A stretch of DNA of 64,000 bases from Cannabis sativa. Its lineage: Eukaryota > Streptophyta > Magnoliopsida > Rosales > Cannabaceae. Both the position numbers and the translations under genes were made by a program. The notes beneath the pieces are model-generated. The model saw only the letters and a program-made list of their open reading frames with translations. It was not told the origin of the DNA and ran no database searches. Numbering within the stretch: position 1 is the stretch's first letter; every line of letters starts with the position of its first letter. Location: the NCBI RefSeq assembly GCF_029168945.1, contig NC_083604.1:4952812-5016811 (forward strand). Reading direction: 5' to 3'. This document shows, piece by piece, positions 24,323 to 38,446 of the stretch.

Positions 24323-25122
24323 GTATCTGCTTTAAATTTTAGATTGATTTCTGTTGTTTGTGGTTGTGGACTGGCAGTTGGGTATGAGTTATTTTTCCCT
24401 TTTATTGTTTGTTTTGGCTTTTAAGCTTAAATGGGTTTTTGTCAGATTGAGTTAATTCTTGTTATCGTTTCTCGATTACTCATATGGGGTGTTTTCGAGC
24501 ATTTGGGTTGTCTTATTTTTGTTTTATAAAACGAAAAAGCATTTCTTTTTGGAACTTTTCTGGGCTTTGTGTGCTCTTAGATAAAATTGCATGTTTCTCT
24601 GATTATATGGGGTTTGTAATTCTGTTAATACTGGGTGGTGATGGTTGTTTTGTGTTTGACTGATCTATGGGAAAAGGAATTAGAAGTACTGAATAAAATT
24701 TAGGAGTAAAATTAAACAGAATTAGACAAAAGTTCTTGAATCCAACAATTATGATAGTTTTCAGGAAATTTTTAACTGCTAAAAAGTTTGGGAACGTACA
24801 TGTCAAAAATTTAAAGAAAAAAAAATCATAATTAGCATAAAATTTGTAGCTCTTAATTGAATCTCCTTTTGATTGGTTCAAATCATAGGCTTTGGAGTAG
24901 ATTACCCCATAACCTGCTTTTATTTGCTTAATATCCTCTGTCATCTTCACCTAATCGATGATCAAATCCTTTGTGAAATTTGTCATAATAATCGTGAGTA
25001 TTTGAAACATCGATAATAACGATTTGTTTGATTTATTTGGTATATTTAAATATGTGACTGTAACACTGTTGGTGGGGGACCTGTCTTGTTTGTTACTGTA
25101 ATTACTTACTGCATTGTTTCAG
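24323..25122 (+). other. 5' UTR intron of the aminotransferase gene
   Basis: A leader exon with CT- and GC-richer sequence (about 24230-24322) ends CAAAG|GTATCT, and an acceptor TTTCAG|CTAAGG lies at 25122. This places an 800-bp intron wholly in the 5' untranslated region. The intron holds a short decayed piece of the GGCTAATT MITE family (24700-24800). Boundaries are inferred from splice consensus only. Confidence 0.6.
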
Positions 25123-25202
25123 CTAAGGAACTTGTAGTTTTGCTACTTTAGTTCCTCGTTTGTATTGGGGTGAACACTTTAAGAATTTAAACTATCATCA
25201 CC

Positions 25203-28515
<3,313 letters not shown>

Positions 28516-29340
28516 AAAATCCTTAATCCTTCCAAAACCAATTTGTATTATAATATCACTCAGCAATTGGTAGCTCTTTAATTTTATTATATTATATATC
28601 ATCTCTATACTTGTGAAAATACTTCTTTATCTGTCTCTATTTTCTTCCTATCACAAAGGCTATGAACCTCATTCTGTTGAAACATATATACACTACATTA
28701 TTATTAGTTTCTATTATCTGAATTCTAACTTTAATCCTTTTGTGGCTTAGATTTAGATCATGCTTGACCAAAACTAAAACAGTCTATAACTTGATCGTTA
28801 TTATTATTTTCTTAAAGTTACACATTGAGAATTTAATATTCAGGTGAAAAGTAGATATTTTTAGACCAAGTTTTATTAATAGTCACACCCTTCGTTTAAA
28901 ACTGAAATTTCTGAAGTTACCATTTTGACTTCCTAATGGCAGATTTTTTTTTTTTTTTTTGGTTGAAAAAAACATAAGCAATTACTTGTTATGTAAATGT
29001 GTATTGAGTTAGTGTGATTTGTGTGTGCTTATATCATTACTCTATGAAATATACACAAAAATGAAACTTTTGACATGTTTTCGTTAACATTTTTTATTGG
29101 AAAGTGAATTGAAAAAAATTCTTGAAGAGACAAATAACCATTCTTAAAATGAATTAATATTTGTTTTCTAAAAGGTTAGAGGACATTATTTTTTGTTTTT
29201 TATTTTTGAAAAAGTATTTATAGAAATGAGAACAAAAAATAATTTTTAAATAAATCGCAATATAAAAAATATTTTATTTTATTTTAATTTATTTATTTTT
29301 TGAAAAATACTTTAATATTGAGATCCTATATGAACAAGAG
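28516..29340. other. 3' flank of the aminotransferase gene
   Basis: It holds the 3' UTR (AT-rich, likely cleavage before about 28700) and then AT-rich DNA with a poly-T run at 28946-28960. No gene is visible. Confidence 0.5.
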
Positions 29341-29640
29341 ACAAATTTGGACCTTGGACCTGTACCTGCCCTAGACCCGACCCTGACCTAGCCCTGGACT
29401 CGGCCCTGAACCTTGGTCTGGACCCTGAACCTAGACCCCGGACTCGAACCCGGACCAAGAACCCAGCCCGGACCTGAACTCGGACTTGGACCCTGGCCCA
29501 GACCTCGGTCCCGACCTTGGACTCGACCTGAAACCCAGCCCCGATCCTGAACCCCGACCCAACTCATCCCCAGACACTGGCCCGTCCACAGACGCCGTCA
29601 CGCCGGCCTCGGCCTAGCCCCAGACCCGAACCCGTGGTGC
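29341..29640. repeat. GC-rich degenerate minisatellite, period about 6
   Basis: Roughly 300 bp is built of diverged GACCCN / GACCTN hexamers such as gacccg, gacctg, gaactc and ggcccg. It forms a sharp GC-rich island in AT-rich DNA. All three plus frames read as Pro/Leu/Asp-type dipeptide runs, with stops. It has no known gene context. Confidence 0.85.
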
Positions 29641-30535
29641 AGATCATTTTTCCACACTTTCGGTAGCTTTGATAATTCTGAAAACTACGTGCCAGCTATA
29701 AAATTATATCAACTCTTATAAATTATATCTCATCTAACTTGAGTTACTATGATAAATTTCTCGAATTTAATTTTGTTATTTTGATATTTGAGAATTTCAT
29801 TATATTGTGTGTGTTCTTTTGTTTAGAGAAATTTCATTATATTGTTAGGAGAATATCATATACGCATAGTGTGTTACAAGTTACAACTAAATGAATATTT
29901 TAGAATTTATATAAACCAACTCTATATAGAAAAGTTTATATTGAACATATCTGAAATGAATATTTGAAATTAATAATAGAATAGAATATGGAATCATTTG
30001 AATAAAGAGTATGAAATGATAACGAAAATCTGAAAAATCTAATGCACCCGCAGAGGAAACTGTCTCAAAAATTCTGACATTTTGGAATTGGATGATGGAC
30101 AGGGCATCTCTGTCGAAAATAAAAGTAGAAAATATACTAATAATAATCAAAGAAAATAATAAAATTATTCACAATAAAGAAATTTTTTGTTATGTTGCAT
30201 GTGCTGATATATCCTAATTAATTAGCATATTTCCACTTTATATTTGGCAGCCTTTCTAAGATATTACACATACATTGAATACAAAATTATCTTCACTATT
30301 CAATTAGAAAGTAGAAAAAGATGAATTGACATTACAAAATTATTACTTTATTGCAAAAGCAACTAAAAACTTACATGCATACAAGATTTAAGTAATTAAA
30401 GAGGTGTTTAAAAATGTTGTTACAAAACAATATTCGTTTGATAATTCTTCTTATAGTGACATTCTCCAACACACTCACACCTTTATTCAACAAAAGATTA
30501 CAAAAACATCATAAACACGAAACTGCATTTTATAT
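29641..30535. other. AT-rich gene-free DNA
   Basis: No coding sequence, TIR pair or RNA gene is visible. Confidence 0.45.
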
Positions 30536-30862
30536 TTTGAATTTTTCAGGTGGTTATAAATTTCTTTTGAATTATTAAAATTGTTAAATTTAAAGATTTT
30601 TGTCAAATTTTATTAAAGAAAGTCCAACATAAATAAAAATTTTGAGAGCACAATTTAATTCATGTTAAAGTTAAGAAGAGATGATTTGGTAAATATCAAA
30701 GTTTAGGGACACAATTTAATATATGGACAATCGTCACATTAGCAAAATTAAATGAAATCAAACAAAAATCCTTAAATTCAACAATCTCAATAGTTTAGGA
30801 GAAATTTTTAAAGACCTAAAAAGTTCAGGGGACGTGATTTGAAAATTTTAATCATATTTTTC
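30536..30862. mobile_element. Diverged Mutator-like MITE of the GGCTAATT family
   Basis: It shares the order of phrases with the copy at 31675-32069: an inverted pair around a centre near 30700, CAACAATCTCAATAGTTTAGG, and AAAAAGTTCAGGGGAC followed by a diverged ATGATTT-like phrase. The terminal GGCTAATT ends are lost. Confidence 0.55.
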
Positions 30863-30959
30863 CACACTTTGTAATTCGTACAATGATATTTGTGTTTTAA
30901 AATTACTAATTTATTAATTAATTTAATTAACTGCAAAATAAGAATATTGATAGTGAAAC

Positions 30960-31440
30960 AGTTATTCTGTAGCTACAGAATACAATTATGTAAATGGAAA
31001 ATTTAACAGAAAATAAACATTGCAGAAAAGATAAAAACACATAAGATTTTTATACATGGTATCAACAATCCTTGCCGATTGTTACTAGTCCACGGTGCCA
31101 CGCCCAGAGATAAATTCATTAGATAGGTCTCAAAAATACAAAGTAATTGACTTATACATAAATAGAGTCTATCTTATTATATGCCACAAGCTTGATGTAT
31201 TCCACATTCTCAAACGAATCTTGCTAAAACTTCAAGTGCTTGAACTCTTTCGATCTTCTTTGAAGAGTGCTTGCTTCCTCTCAAGGCAAGACTTGAAAAG
31301 CTATCTCCCAAAAGCTTGAAGAACCTTCTTCCGAAGGTAGCACTGTTGTTCTTCTTCTTTGTAGACTTGAGTACAGACTCAAACAATACAAATTACATAA
31401 ACACAGAGGAAGAGACGAACATTCTCTTCTCTACACAACA
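30960..31440 (-). mobile_element. Probable Copia-type LTR fragment
   Basis: Read on the minus strand the segment ends with phrases common at the 3' end of plant Copia LTRs: TTATCTCTGGGCGTGG, CCGTGGACTAGTAACAATC, then TTTCTGCAATG and an AT-rich tail. No coding region, primer site or second LTR is present, and exact ends could not be fixed. Confidence 0.35.
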
Positions 31441-31476
31441 AAGACACTTTTTTTTCCTAATAATATAAATGACTTT

Positions 31477-32536
31477 TGTTGATCTCGCTTTTAGCCAACG
31501 ACGATGAGTCGTTAAAGTAATAAAATTGAAAGATCAATTACTAATTAGATAATAATAAAGAAATAAGAACACAAGGAATTTATAGAGGTTCAATCCCATG
31601 ATAATGGTATCATTTTTATTTATTTAGAGAATAATTAAGATCGCAAGATCCGAGCAGGTGAGATATTCTTAATAGGCTAATTAGCAATTTTTCCTCCGAA
31701 CTTTGACATGTACTAAATCATGCCCCCTGAACTTTTTTGGCTGTTAAAAATTCCCCCTAAACTATTAAGATTGTTAGATTTAAGGACTTTTATCTAATTT
31801 TAGTAAAAAAATTCAAACATGGATGAAAGTTTAGGGGGCATGATTTAGTACATATCAAAGTTTGAGGGGCATAATTTGGTAGATATCAAAGTTTGGGGAG
31901 CATGATTTAGTACATAAACAATCAGTGAAACAGTAAAATTGAATGAAATTAGACAAAAGTCCTTAAATCTAACAATCTCAGTTCAGGGGGAATTTTTAAC
32001 GGCCAAAAAAGTTCAGGGGGCATGATTTGATATATGTCAAAGTTCAGGGGAAAAAATTGCCAATTAGCCTTCTTAATATTCTCGAGAAATCTTATTAATA
32101 TTTTAGCAGCGTAAGACCTCTTAGAAAGTTAGAAAAATGATCCCCTCCACAGAGGAATGATTCTACTATTTATAGGAAATATACAAGAGGTAATGTAATA
32201 TGAATATAGTAGAAAAATTTTGGAAACCAAATATCATATCCCACGATTCTCTCAATAAACTAAATCCCATAAAAATAGGGATTCCAATTAAGCTACAATC
32301 AATGAGATATTTAAAGAAAATATCTTAGAAGATCTTCAGTTATCGCATGCCTCTACATGGAGAATGGAACTCGGTTTGGCACATTCACTTCTCTTGGAGA
32401 AATACAAGGCATGGAATTTGCTCGATTTATCTCTGAAGACAACCCTAAGTGAATATACCACATCTTGTTGTGTACATACTTGACACGTGTTACATTACTG
32501 ACTGCCACGTCACATTGTGCAAAAATTAGGATAACA
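31477..32536 (-). mobile_element. 3' LTR or solo LTR (TGTTATCC family) interrupted by a MITE
   Basis: On the minus strand the LTR starts TGTTATCCTAATTTTTGC at 32536 and ends GAGATCAACA at 31477. It is preceded on that strand by a purine tract ACTTGAGGGGAAAA (32537-32550), which is a good polypurine tract and marks this as a 3' LTR. A 395-bp MITE with a 9-bp target duplication is nested at 31675-32069, leaving about 656 bp of original LTR. The start resembles the LTR at 19613. No internal coding region is seen to the right. Confidence 0.6.
31675..32069. mobile_element. Mutator-like MITE (GGCTAATT family), best copy
   Basis: The ends GGCTAATTAGCAATTTTT and AAAAAATTGCCAATTAGCC are inverted repeats. 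Inverted similarity extends well over 100 bp from each end. An exact 9-bp duplication ttcttaata flanks it (31666-31674 and 32070-32078), as expected for Mutator-like elements. It is nested in an LTR and has no coding capacity. Confidence 0.9.
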
Positions 32537-32550
32537 TTTTCCCCTCAAGT

Positions 32551-33042
32551 TTGCGTGAGAGTTGCTGGTCGCATGGGGACTTCTGAGGTGTGCATATTTC
32601 TTGGATGGGTAACACGTGTTAGAGTTCACATGTCGTACTAGAGATGACATTTACCCTACCCGAGACGTGCGTATCTTCTTTAGTCTCTTCAAATCTCAAC
32701 ATTTAATGCTTATTCAAAAACCGAGAAATGAGGGAATGTGCTTTGACGGTTGCACACCCCTACTCCTTTAACGATTGTACCCTTTGGCATTTTTGGAGGG
32801 GAAATCTAATTTCAATTTTATGTTGAGACTACCGTTTGGTGGGTTTATAAGAGGCATTTCCAAGTTCATTTAGACCTTTTACCAGTTCTTCAACTCTTAG
32901 AGCTTAGAAAAAGGAAAACTTGTTCTTCAAGTTGTGCAAGCTTTCCTTCCATCCAAACGTCTTCCGCGAAGAAATTCAACTCTCAACACATCAATGTGTA
33001 AGTCATTTTCTTTTAAGCTTTTTCTTGATTTTCCTTATCATA
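32551..33042. other. Possible retrotransposon internal or leader sequence
   Basis: This gene-free stretch adjoins the polypurine tract of the minus-strand LTR. Its composition is less AT-rich than the flanks, but it carries no recognisable domain. Confidence 0.3.
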
Positions 33043-33088
33043 TTTTTGCATGCATCTGTTTTTGCATGCATCTGTTTTTGCATGCATG
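33043..33088. repeat. Tandem 16-bp repeat containing CATGCATG
   Basis: The unit TTTTTGCATGCATCTG occurs almost three times head to tail. Each unit contains the palindrome TGCATGCA. Confidence 0.9.
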
Positions 33089-33194
33089 GTATTACTGGAA
33101 TATATATGCATTTTGTTGTTGCTTGCTTGATTCTAGGGTTTCTTCAAATTTATTTTGTGAAAAGAAAAGAAAAAATACACCCAAATGTAAGTGT

Positions 33195-34060
33195 GTGATG
33201 CCCTAACACCTAAAGTTGCCACCTGTATGCTTTTGAAATGTAAATTTGTAATAGTAGTTAACAATTTAATAAAATTTGCGATAATAATAAAAATTTCATT
33301 AAATTAAAACCATAGCAATGAATAAGATTACATCGCTAAAAATCTATTTCGAGGATCCCATGTTACAAAAGTTTTTACAAAAGGGCTATATACAAAATTA
33401 GATCAAAATACACATCAAGTGCAACAGTAAACATCTCTTGACAGCTCGACCATACAAGCAGATAAGTTGATATGTATATTTGCCAAAGAAGACTGTTATC
33501 TTATGGCTAGCTTAGTTTTCCTTTGCCCTTACCTGTACCACAAAGTACTTATGAGTCACAAAGACTTAGAAAGAAAAGTAAACATAAATACATATTAATC
33601 AGATAACTAAATCAAAATAATAATATAATTAAATAGTAATACACAAGTACTTATCTAATAAGACAAGCCATAGTGGTTACTTTATAAAGTAACTATTTCT
33701 ATTGTTGTCTAAAAAGACAACCCTAATGCCCTAACCCGATATCTGTACACCTCTCTTGTTGCCTAATAAGACAATCATGATGCCTTATCCCAACATCCAC
33801 ATACCTTTGTCATTGTCTAATAAGATAATCGACAAGTATAAAACCTAACAGTGGTTTCAATTGATGTCATGGCTTTCTCTTGCTCAATGGTAATCATCGT
33901 ATCTTTACCTCAATCATAATCGAGTCATAAACGATAATAATCGTATCTTGACATACTATGTGGTACGGAAGTACTTTCTTACCTCAAGTCCCAATTCAAG
34001 TATGTTAGTCGACCAAAATGGAGAAAGATCAACGATCTCGGACCCTATGTCACAACAATG
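33195..34060. other. Gene-free DNA, perhaps LTR-derived
   Basis: No gene is seen. Phrases such as gtgatgccctaacacc and the repeated taataagacaa / taaaaagacaac blocks (33656-33830) resemble plant LTR material. The spaced block around GTTGTCTAAAAAGACAACC and its relatives forms short palindromes. Ends could not be defined. Confidence 0.3.
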
Positions 34061-34299
34061 AAAGAAAGGAGCCGATTAATCAAATTCCATGATAAATTCA
34101 CCATACTCATCTCATTTAACATGTTTCTTCTCATTTTTAATTCATATTATGAGTTTTACCATTTAAACTTAAAACAAGTAGAAAACAAGCGTAATTCAGC
34201 AAAAAATGAATATAATCAATTGAAATATGCCTCTAAAAATACTTTATAAAATACACCTAAAACTAGCCTATCAGTTAGTGAAACCTAGAGACTCACTAT

Positions 34300-35985
34300 T
34301 AATAGACTAAGGACTAAAGAACCAAAGAGCTCTAGCCAATGGGCAAAGGTAGAAGAGATTGGCAAAAGAATCCACATTTTCAACACAGATAGTGCAACTC
34401 TCTACATTACCAAAAATTCTACTCAGCCTGTTCCCAAATGGTAAACCATCTTGACACAATTTGCACAAGAATAGTTTCATGTGATCAGGTGTTTTGAGAA
34501 GCCAAAGCCTCTTCCATGCAGGATCATAATCACTCAAACAACTTTCAATAATGGAACTATAGGCTGCTTTGGGGGAGAAACAACCATCCACATCATCCTT
34601 CCAATTCAGCTTGTCACTCTCACCAACAACAGGTAAATGAGAAATTAAACATAAAGAACTGCAACACTAGGAACAAACCAAAAACAGGCCAGCTCCATGT
34701 TCCACTCTCCGTCATCTCTAATCAAAGCTGAGATGCGACAAGAATTTGAGGCTTCTAATGGATTAAAGGCAGCTCTAAAATGGTCCCAAGATAGCCATGG
34801 TTTTCATGGAGAATTCCAAAAATTCACCTCACTCCAATCACCAATGAGAAAACAAGACTGATTCTTTATTAACTGTTGGGATTGAAAAATTCCTTTATCT
34901 CCAAAGGTAGATCTCTTCGAGATAGAAATAGACAAAACAGAATTATTATTTTCTCGACATTATTTTTCCTTAAACACTTCACACCACAACGTATTCTCAA
35001 TATTAGCAATCTGCCAACCTAGTTTGGTAATCAATGCGCTAGGTTAATATCACTAAAGAGTTTGAAACTAAGCCACTTATTTTTCAACAGAAGACACAAG
35101 GATTTCCAATATATCAAAGCCAAAAAATGAGTCTTATTAGAACACCTTAGTCACCGAAATTCACAAACTATCTAATCGAGCTCAAGGAAAAGACTTTTAG
35201 GCAGAAAGAAAGTAGACATATTATAAATAGCCATTCAATTCAGTCATAAGCCTTAGACATGTCTAATTTAAGGTCCATATAACTCGAACCTCCCCTGAGC
35301 CACTTGAAAGAGTCCATGATCTCATGAGCCTTGATACTATTCTATGCAATCCAATGACTTGGCACAAACGCAAACTAAACTGGAGAGATTAAATTCGACA
35401 GAAGAGGACATAATCTATTGGCCAACAATTTAAACATAACCTTGTAAGTAAAATTACACAGGCTAATAGGTATAAAGTCATCAAAACAAGGCACTCCAAT
35501 CTTCTTAGGAATAAGGAACACGAAAGTCTTATTAATCTCCTTAACAAATTCCATTGTTTCGAAGAATTGGATAAGTGTTGATGTAACATCCGCTCCAACA
35601 ATATCTCAATGATCCTTACAGAATTTACCTAGCATGCCATCTGTTTTAGGAGCCTTGAGAGGGGTCATATGCCACACCACATATTTAATTTCACTAGTTG
35701 AAGAAATATGAATAAGTTCAGAATTCCATTCATCTGGGATACAAGGAATGATCAAAGAATTCAACTGTGGCACATGAGAAAGAGATAAAGAAAGAACAAA
35801 CATGAATTTGGATAAGAAAAAAACAATCACCCACATGTTGCTGACCTTCAATCCAAACCTAACCATTATCCGAAACTGCACCAATAAAAAACCACTTCTG
35901 TTTTATCACAGTAACGGTATGAAAGAATTTGCTATTCTTTTCTCCATCTCGATACCATAATTCTTGCGACTTGGTATTCCTACCA
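34300..35985 (-). pseudogene. Decayed L1-type LINE, reverse transcriptase and zinc-binding parts
   Basis: Read from the right on the minus strand, several LINE ORF2 motifs appear in order. They are WYRDGEKNSKFFH (near 35955), an RT fragment with TPLKAPKTDGM and FVFLIPKK, LANRLCPLLSNLISP, AFVPSHWIA, and LKLDMSKAYD. Next come a long eroded stretch and the zf-RVT-like end LWLLKTPDHMKLFLCKLC with CTIC (34310-34590). Multiple stops and frameshifts break it, and the RT active-site block is not recognisable. Confidence 0.85.
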
Positions 35986-36380
35986 CATTAAGCTACTATA
36001 AGAGCTTGCATAACAATAAAACAATCGATTTCAATTTCAATGTGTTTAGAAAAGTTGCTAGTGGAACAAAGAAAGCTATCAACTTGCTGTTTAATGTAGT
36101 TGAGCACCTCTTTCAATTTAATAAATTTTGTAGGATGAGGTTCCACACTCCGCATACAACACCCTGTTAAATAGTTTTTTTTTTTTGATGAAATGCTAAA
36201 TTTAGTAATCTCAACTTCAAAGGAATTCATATTAAATTTAAAAATGTGTTCGGAAAGCTAAGAGAGAATTAGAATTGTGCGTAATTAAAAGTTCATAGTT
36301 TTAAGTATTTGTTTGAACAATGTAATTATACTATAACCATATCAATTACACTATTCAATTCTCATATTCCAATAAAAATT

Positions 36381-36670
36381 GGGAAATTTACATAGCATAC
36401 TAACTTTTGCTATTTTTTTACAAAAATACTGTCAGGCGGTATTTTTTACTTTTTTACTGTGTTTTTTTATAAGTTTCATACTGCAGTATACTGTGTAAGT
36501 TTTCACTGGTGTTCTACTGATGTTTTACTAGTGTTCTACTGTTGTTTTGAGTTGTTCTGCTTTGTGTTTTACTGGTGTTTAATAAAAACACAGTATTTTT
36601 GAAAGAATTTCCGTGTGACAGTATTTTTGTAAAAGTTAACCCAAATTCTAATATTTTATGTAAGTTTCCC
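36381..36670. mobile_element. MITE with GGGAAA ends and 8-bp duplication
   Basis: Inverted ends GGGAAATTTACATA and TATGTAAGTTTCCC extend inward through ACAAAAATACTGTCA in inverted order. The exact 8-bp repeat taaaaatt flanks it (36373-36380 and 36671-36678). An 8-bp duplication fits hAT, and some Mutator-like elements. The interior repeats TGTTTTACTGGTGTTCTACT-type phrases. Confidence 0.85.
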
Positions 36671-36867
36671 TAAAAATTTGGTATAATTACTAAAAAAAAT
36701 TATTTTAAATATTTACTAAAATTATTATTTTACAGTGTAACTACTAACTATTTTACTAAATAAAATATTAAAAATTTATAAATAATTGTAACTTCATATT
36801 CAAAAACATCTCACATTTTAAGAATAATATTAGAAGAAATTAGGTAAAATTTGAGAAAATCAAAATA

Positions 36868-37302
36868 CAGTAGAACCTCTATTCAAGAATAGACTTCGGA
36901 CCAAGCAAATTATATTCTAATTGAGAGGTTATAACTAAATAGAGTTATACTAGAAAAAAAAAATTAAAATACTAAAAAATATCAATGTAATAATAATAAC
37001 AATAAATAATTATTAATACTATATTATAATAGAATTATTTTAGAGTAAATATAATGGTAATACATATGTTACAATTTGGAATAAAATTATTAATTTTATG
37101 TAAATAAATTTACAAAACATATGTATATATTTTATTAAGATGTACTTATTCTTATATAGAGGTATACTTTGTTAATACGAGACTTGGAAAATGTATATTT
37201 AATTACAATTTAGAGGTTATTCTTATTTATAACTGGCCCAAATTGGAACTACAAATTAGAGGTTATTCTTGAATAGAATAGTCTTAAATAGAGGTTCTAC
37301 TG
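36868..37302. mobile_element. pogo-type MITE (Emigrant/Lemi1-like)
   Basis: It starts CAGTAGAACCTCTATT and ends with the inverse, GAGGTTCTACTG, flanked by TA on both sides (36866-36867 and 37303-37304). Plant Emigrant/Lemi1 pogo-like elements have CAGTAAAACCTCTATAAATT ends and TA target sites. It has no coding capacity. Confidence 0.85.
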
Positions 37303-37429
37303 TAGTACAATTTGAGGAATAAATAATGACAAAATTGGAAAATAAAAGAAAGAAGGAAGTATTTGATGATCCCCAAAAGTAAAGTGAAGTGAAGTAAGAT
37401 TGAACCCACCTCACCTCACCTCAATACTA

Positions 37430-37440
37430 GGCGCCAAAAT
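37430..37440 (-). promoter_or_regulatory. E2F-type site upstream of the SMR gene
   Basis: The minus strand reads ATTTTGGCGCC, which contains TTTGGCGC, a match to the E2F consensus TTTSSCGC. It lies about 600 bp upstream of the ATG and about 370 bp upstream of the probable TATA box (37804-37811). A cell-cycle role of the downstream gene makes the site plausible, but binding is inferred. Confidence 0.45.
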
Positions 37441-37801
37441 CCAGGTCAATGCCCCCTCCAACCTAATCTTTCTCTCTCCTGCCCGGGTCAGCTATTAATC
37501 ACGGGCAAGCAAAGGGCAAGGATAACCTCACCTCACCTCACCTCTCTCCTCTTTAGTTTCCTTTAATCTTTTACTGCTTATGTCACGCGTTTCCTCGGGT
37601 TCTTTTCTTATTTTTTTTTTAAAAGAAAAAAAAAATATATCAAACAAAATTAATTAGTACAATAAATAAACAAGAGAAAGAATAAGCATTAAACTTGACT
37701 CTTCTTCTTCTCATTTAAAACCCCGTATCTTACTCCCTCTTTTTCTTTGTTATTTTTCTTTCTTTCTTTTCTTATTCTCTCTTCAAAAAAAAAAAGGCCA
37801 T

Positions 37802-37812
37802 CTTTATATACA
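37802..37812 (+). promoter_or_regulatory. TATA box of the SMR gene
   Basis: TTTATATACA is followed by a CT-rich leader of roughly 200 bp before the ATG at 38039. Confidence 0.5.
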
Positions 37813-38038
37813 GCTTTCTCCTTTTTCTTTTTCATTCACTGAAACTTTCATACAAACCAACCAAACTCATACCTTATTTCATTCCTTTTAAACCCTTCTC
37901 TTTCCTTCAAGTTTCTATTTTTATTACTTTCCCTAACCCCAAAAAAATTTAAAATTAAAAAAACGATCTTTATTCCTTTATTCATATATAATAGCGATAT
38001 CAGAGCTTTAGAGTTGAATTTTCGATACTTTTTTCAAA

Positions 38039-38446
38039 ATGGGTCTTTCTGAGAAGAAGCAGCATCAAGTAATGGACGTGGGTTTAGATTCAGACACGGC
38101 CAACAAAAAATGGGTCATCGCCGGAATTCCCTCACGAACACCATTAAAGCCTATATACACCACCAATAATCCACGGCCGCCGGCGCCGGAATCAATAAGG
38201 GGTTCCGATCAAGGCCAGGTCAACCATGATATTGAGGATGATGAGTACTGTATTTCGACGACACCGACGGGAGAAGAATCAAAGATTCCAAGGATTCTGA
38301 CGTGTCCACCGGCGCCGAAGAAGAAGAAGCGTTATTCATCAAAGTGTAAAATCTATGGTTCTTCTGTTATTAGAGAGTTCTTTACTACGCCTCCAGATTT
38401 TGAAACCGTATTCACACGCCATCATCATGTTGAAAGGGCTAATTAA
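38039..38446 (+). CDS. SIAMESE-RELATED (SMR) cyclin-dependent kinase inhibitor, SMR6/SMR8-like
   Basis: SMR proteins are plant-specific nuclear CDK inhibitors that bind cyclin-CDK complexes, slow division and promote endoreduplication. The 135-residue intronless frame has the family signature CISTTPTGEESKIP followed by CPPAPKKKKR (residues 71-98) and the C-terminal block REFFTTPPDFETVF (112-125). The N-terminal KKWVIAGI segment (23-30) is typical of the SMR6/SMR8 subgroup. The lysine run 94-97 may act as a nuclear signal. Small, single-exon and with CT-rich leader, it fits the family. The start is the only in-frame upstream ATG. Confidence 0.9.
   Translation: MGLSEKKQHQVMDVGLDSDTANKKWVIAGIPSRTPLKPIYTTNNPRPPAPESIRGSDQGQVNHDIEDDEYCISTTPTGEESKIPRILTCPPAPKKKKRYSSKCKIYGSSVIREFFTTPPDFETVFTRHHHVERAN

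Noticed and set aside
33043..33830. CRISPR-like spaced repeats
   Set aside because: The 16-bp units are directly tandem without spacers, and this is plant nuclear DNA; the later GTTGTCTAA blocks are short palindromes with variable spacing.
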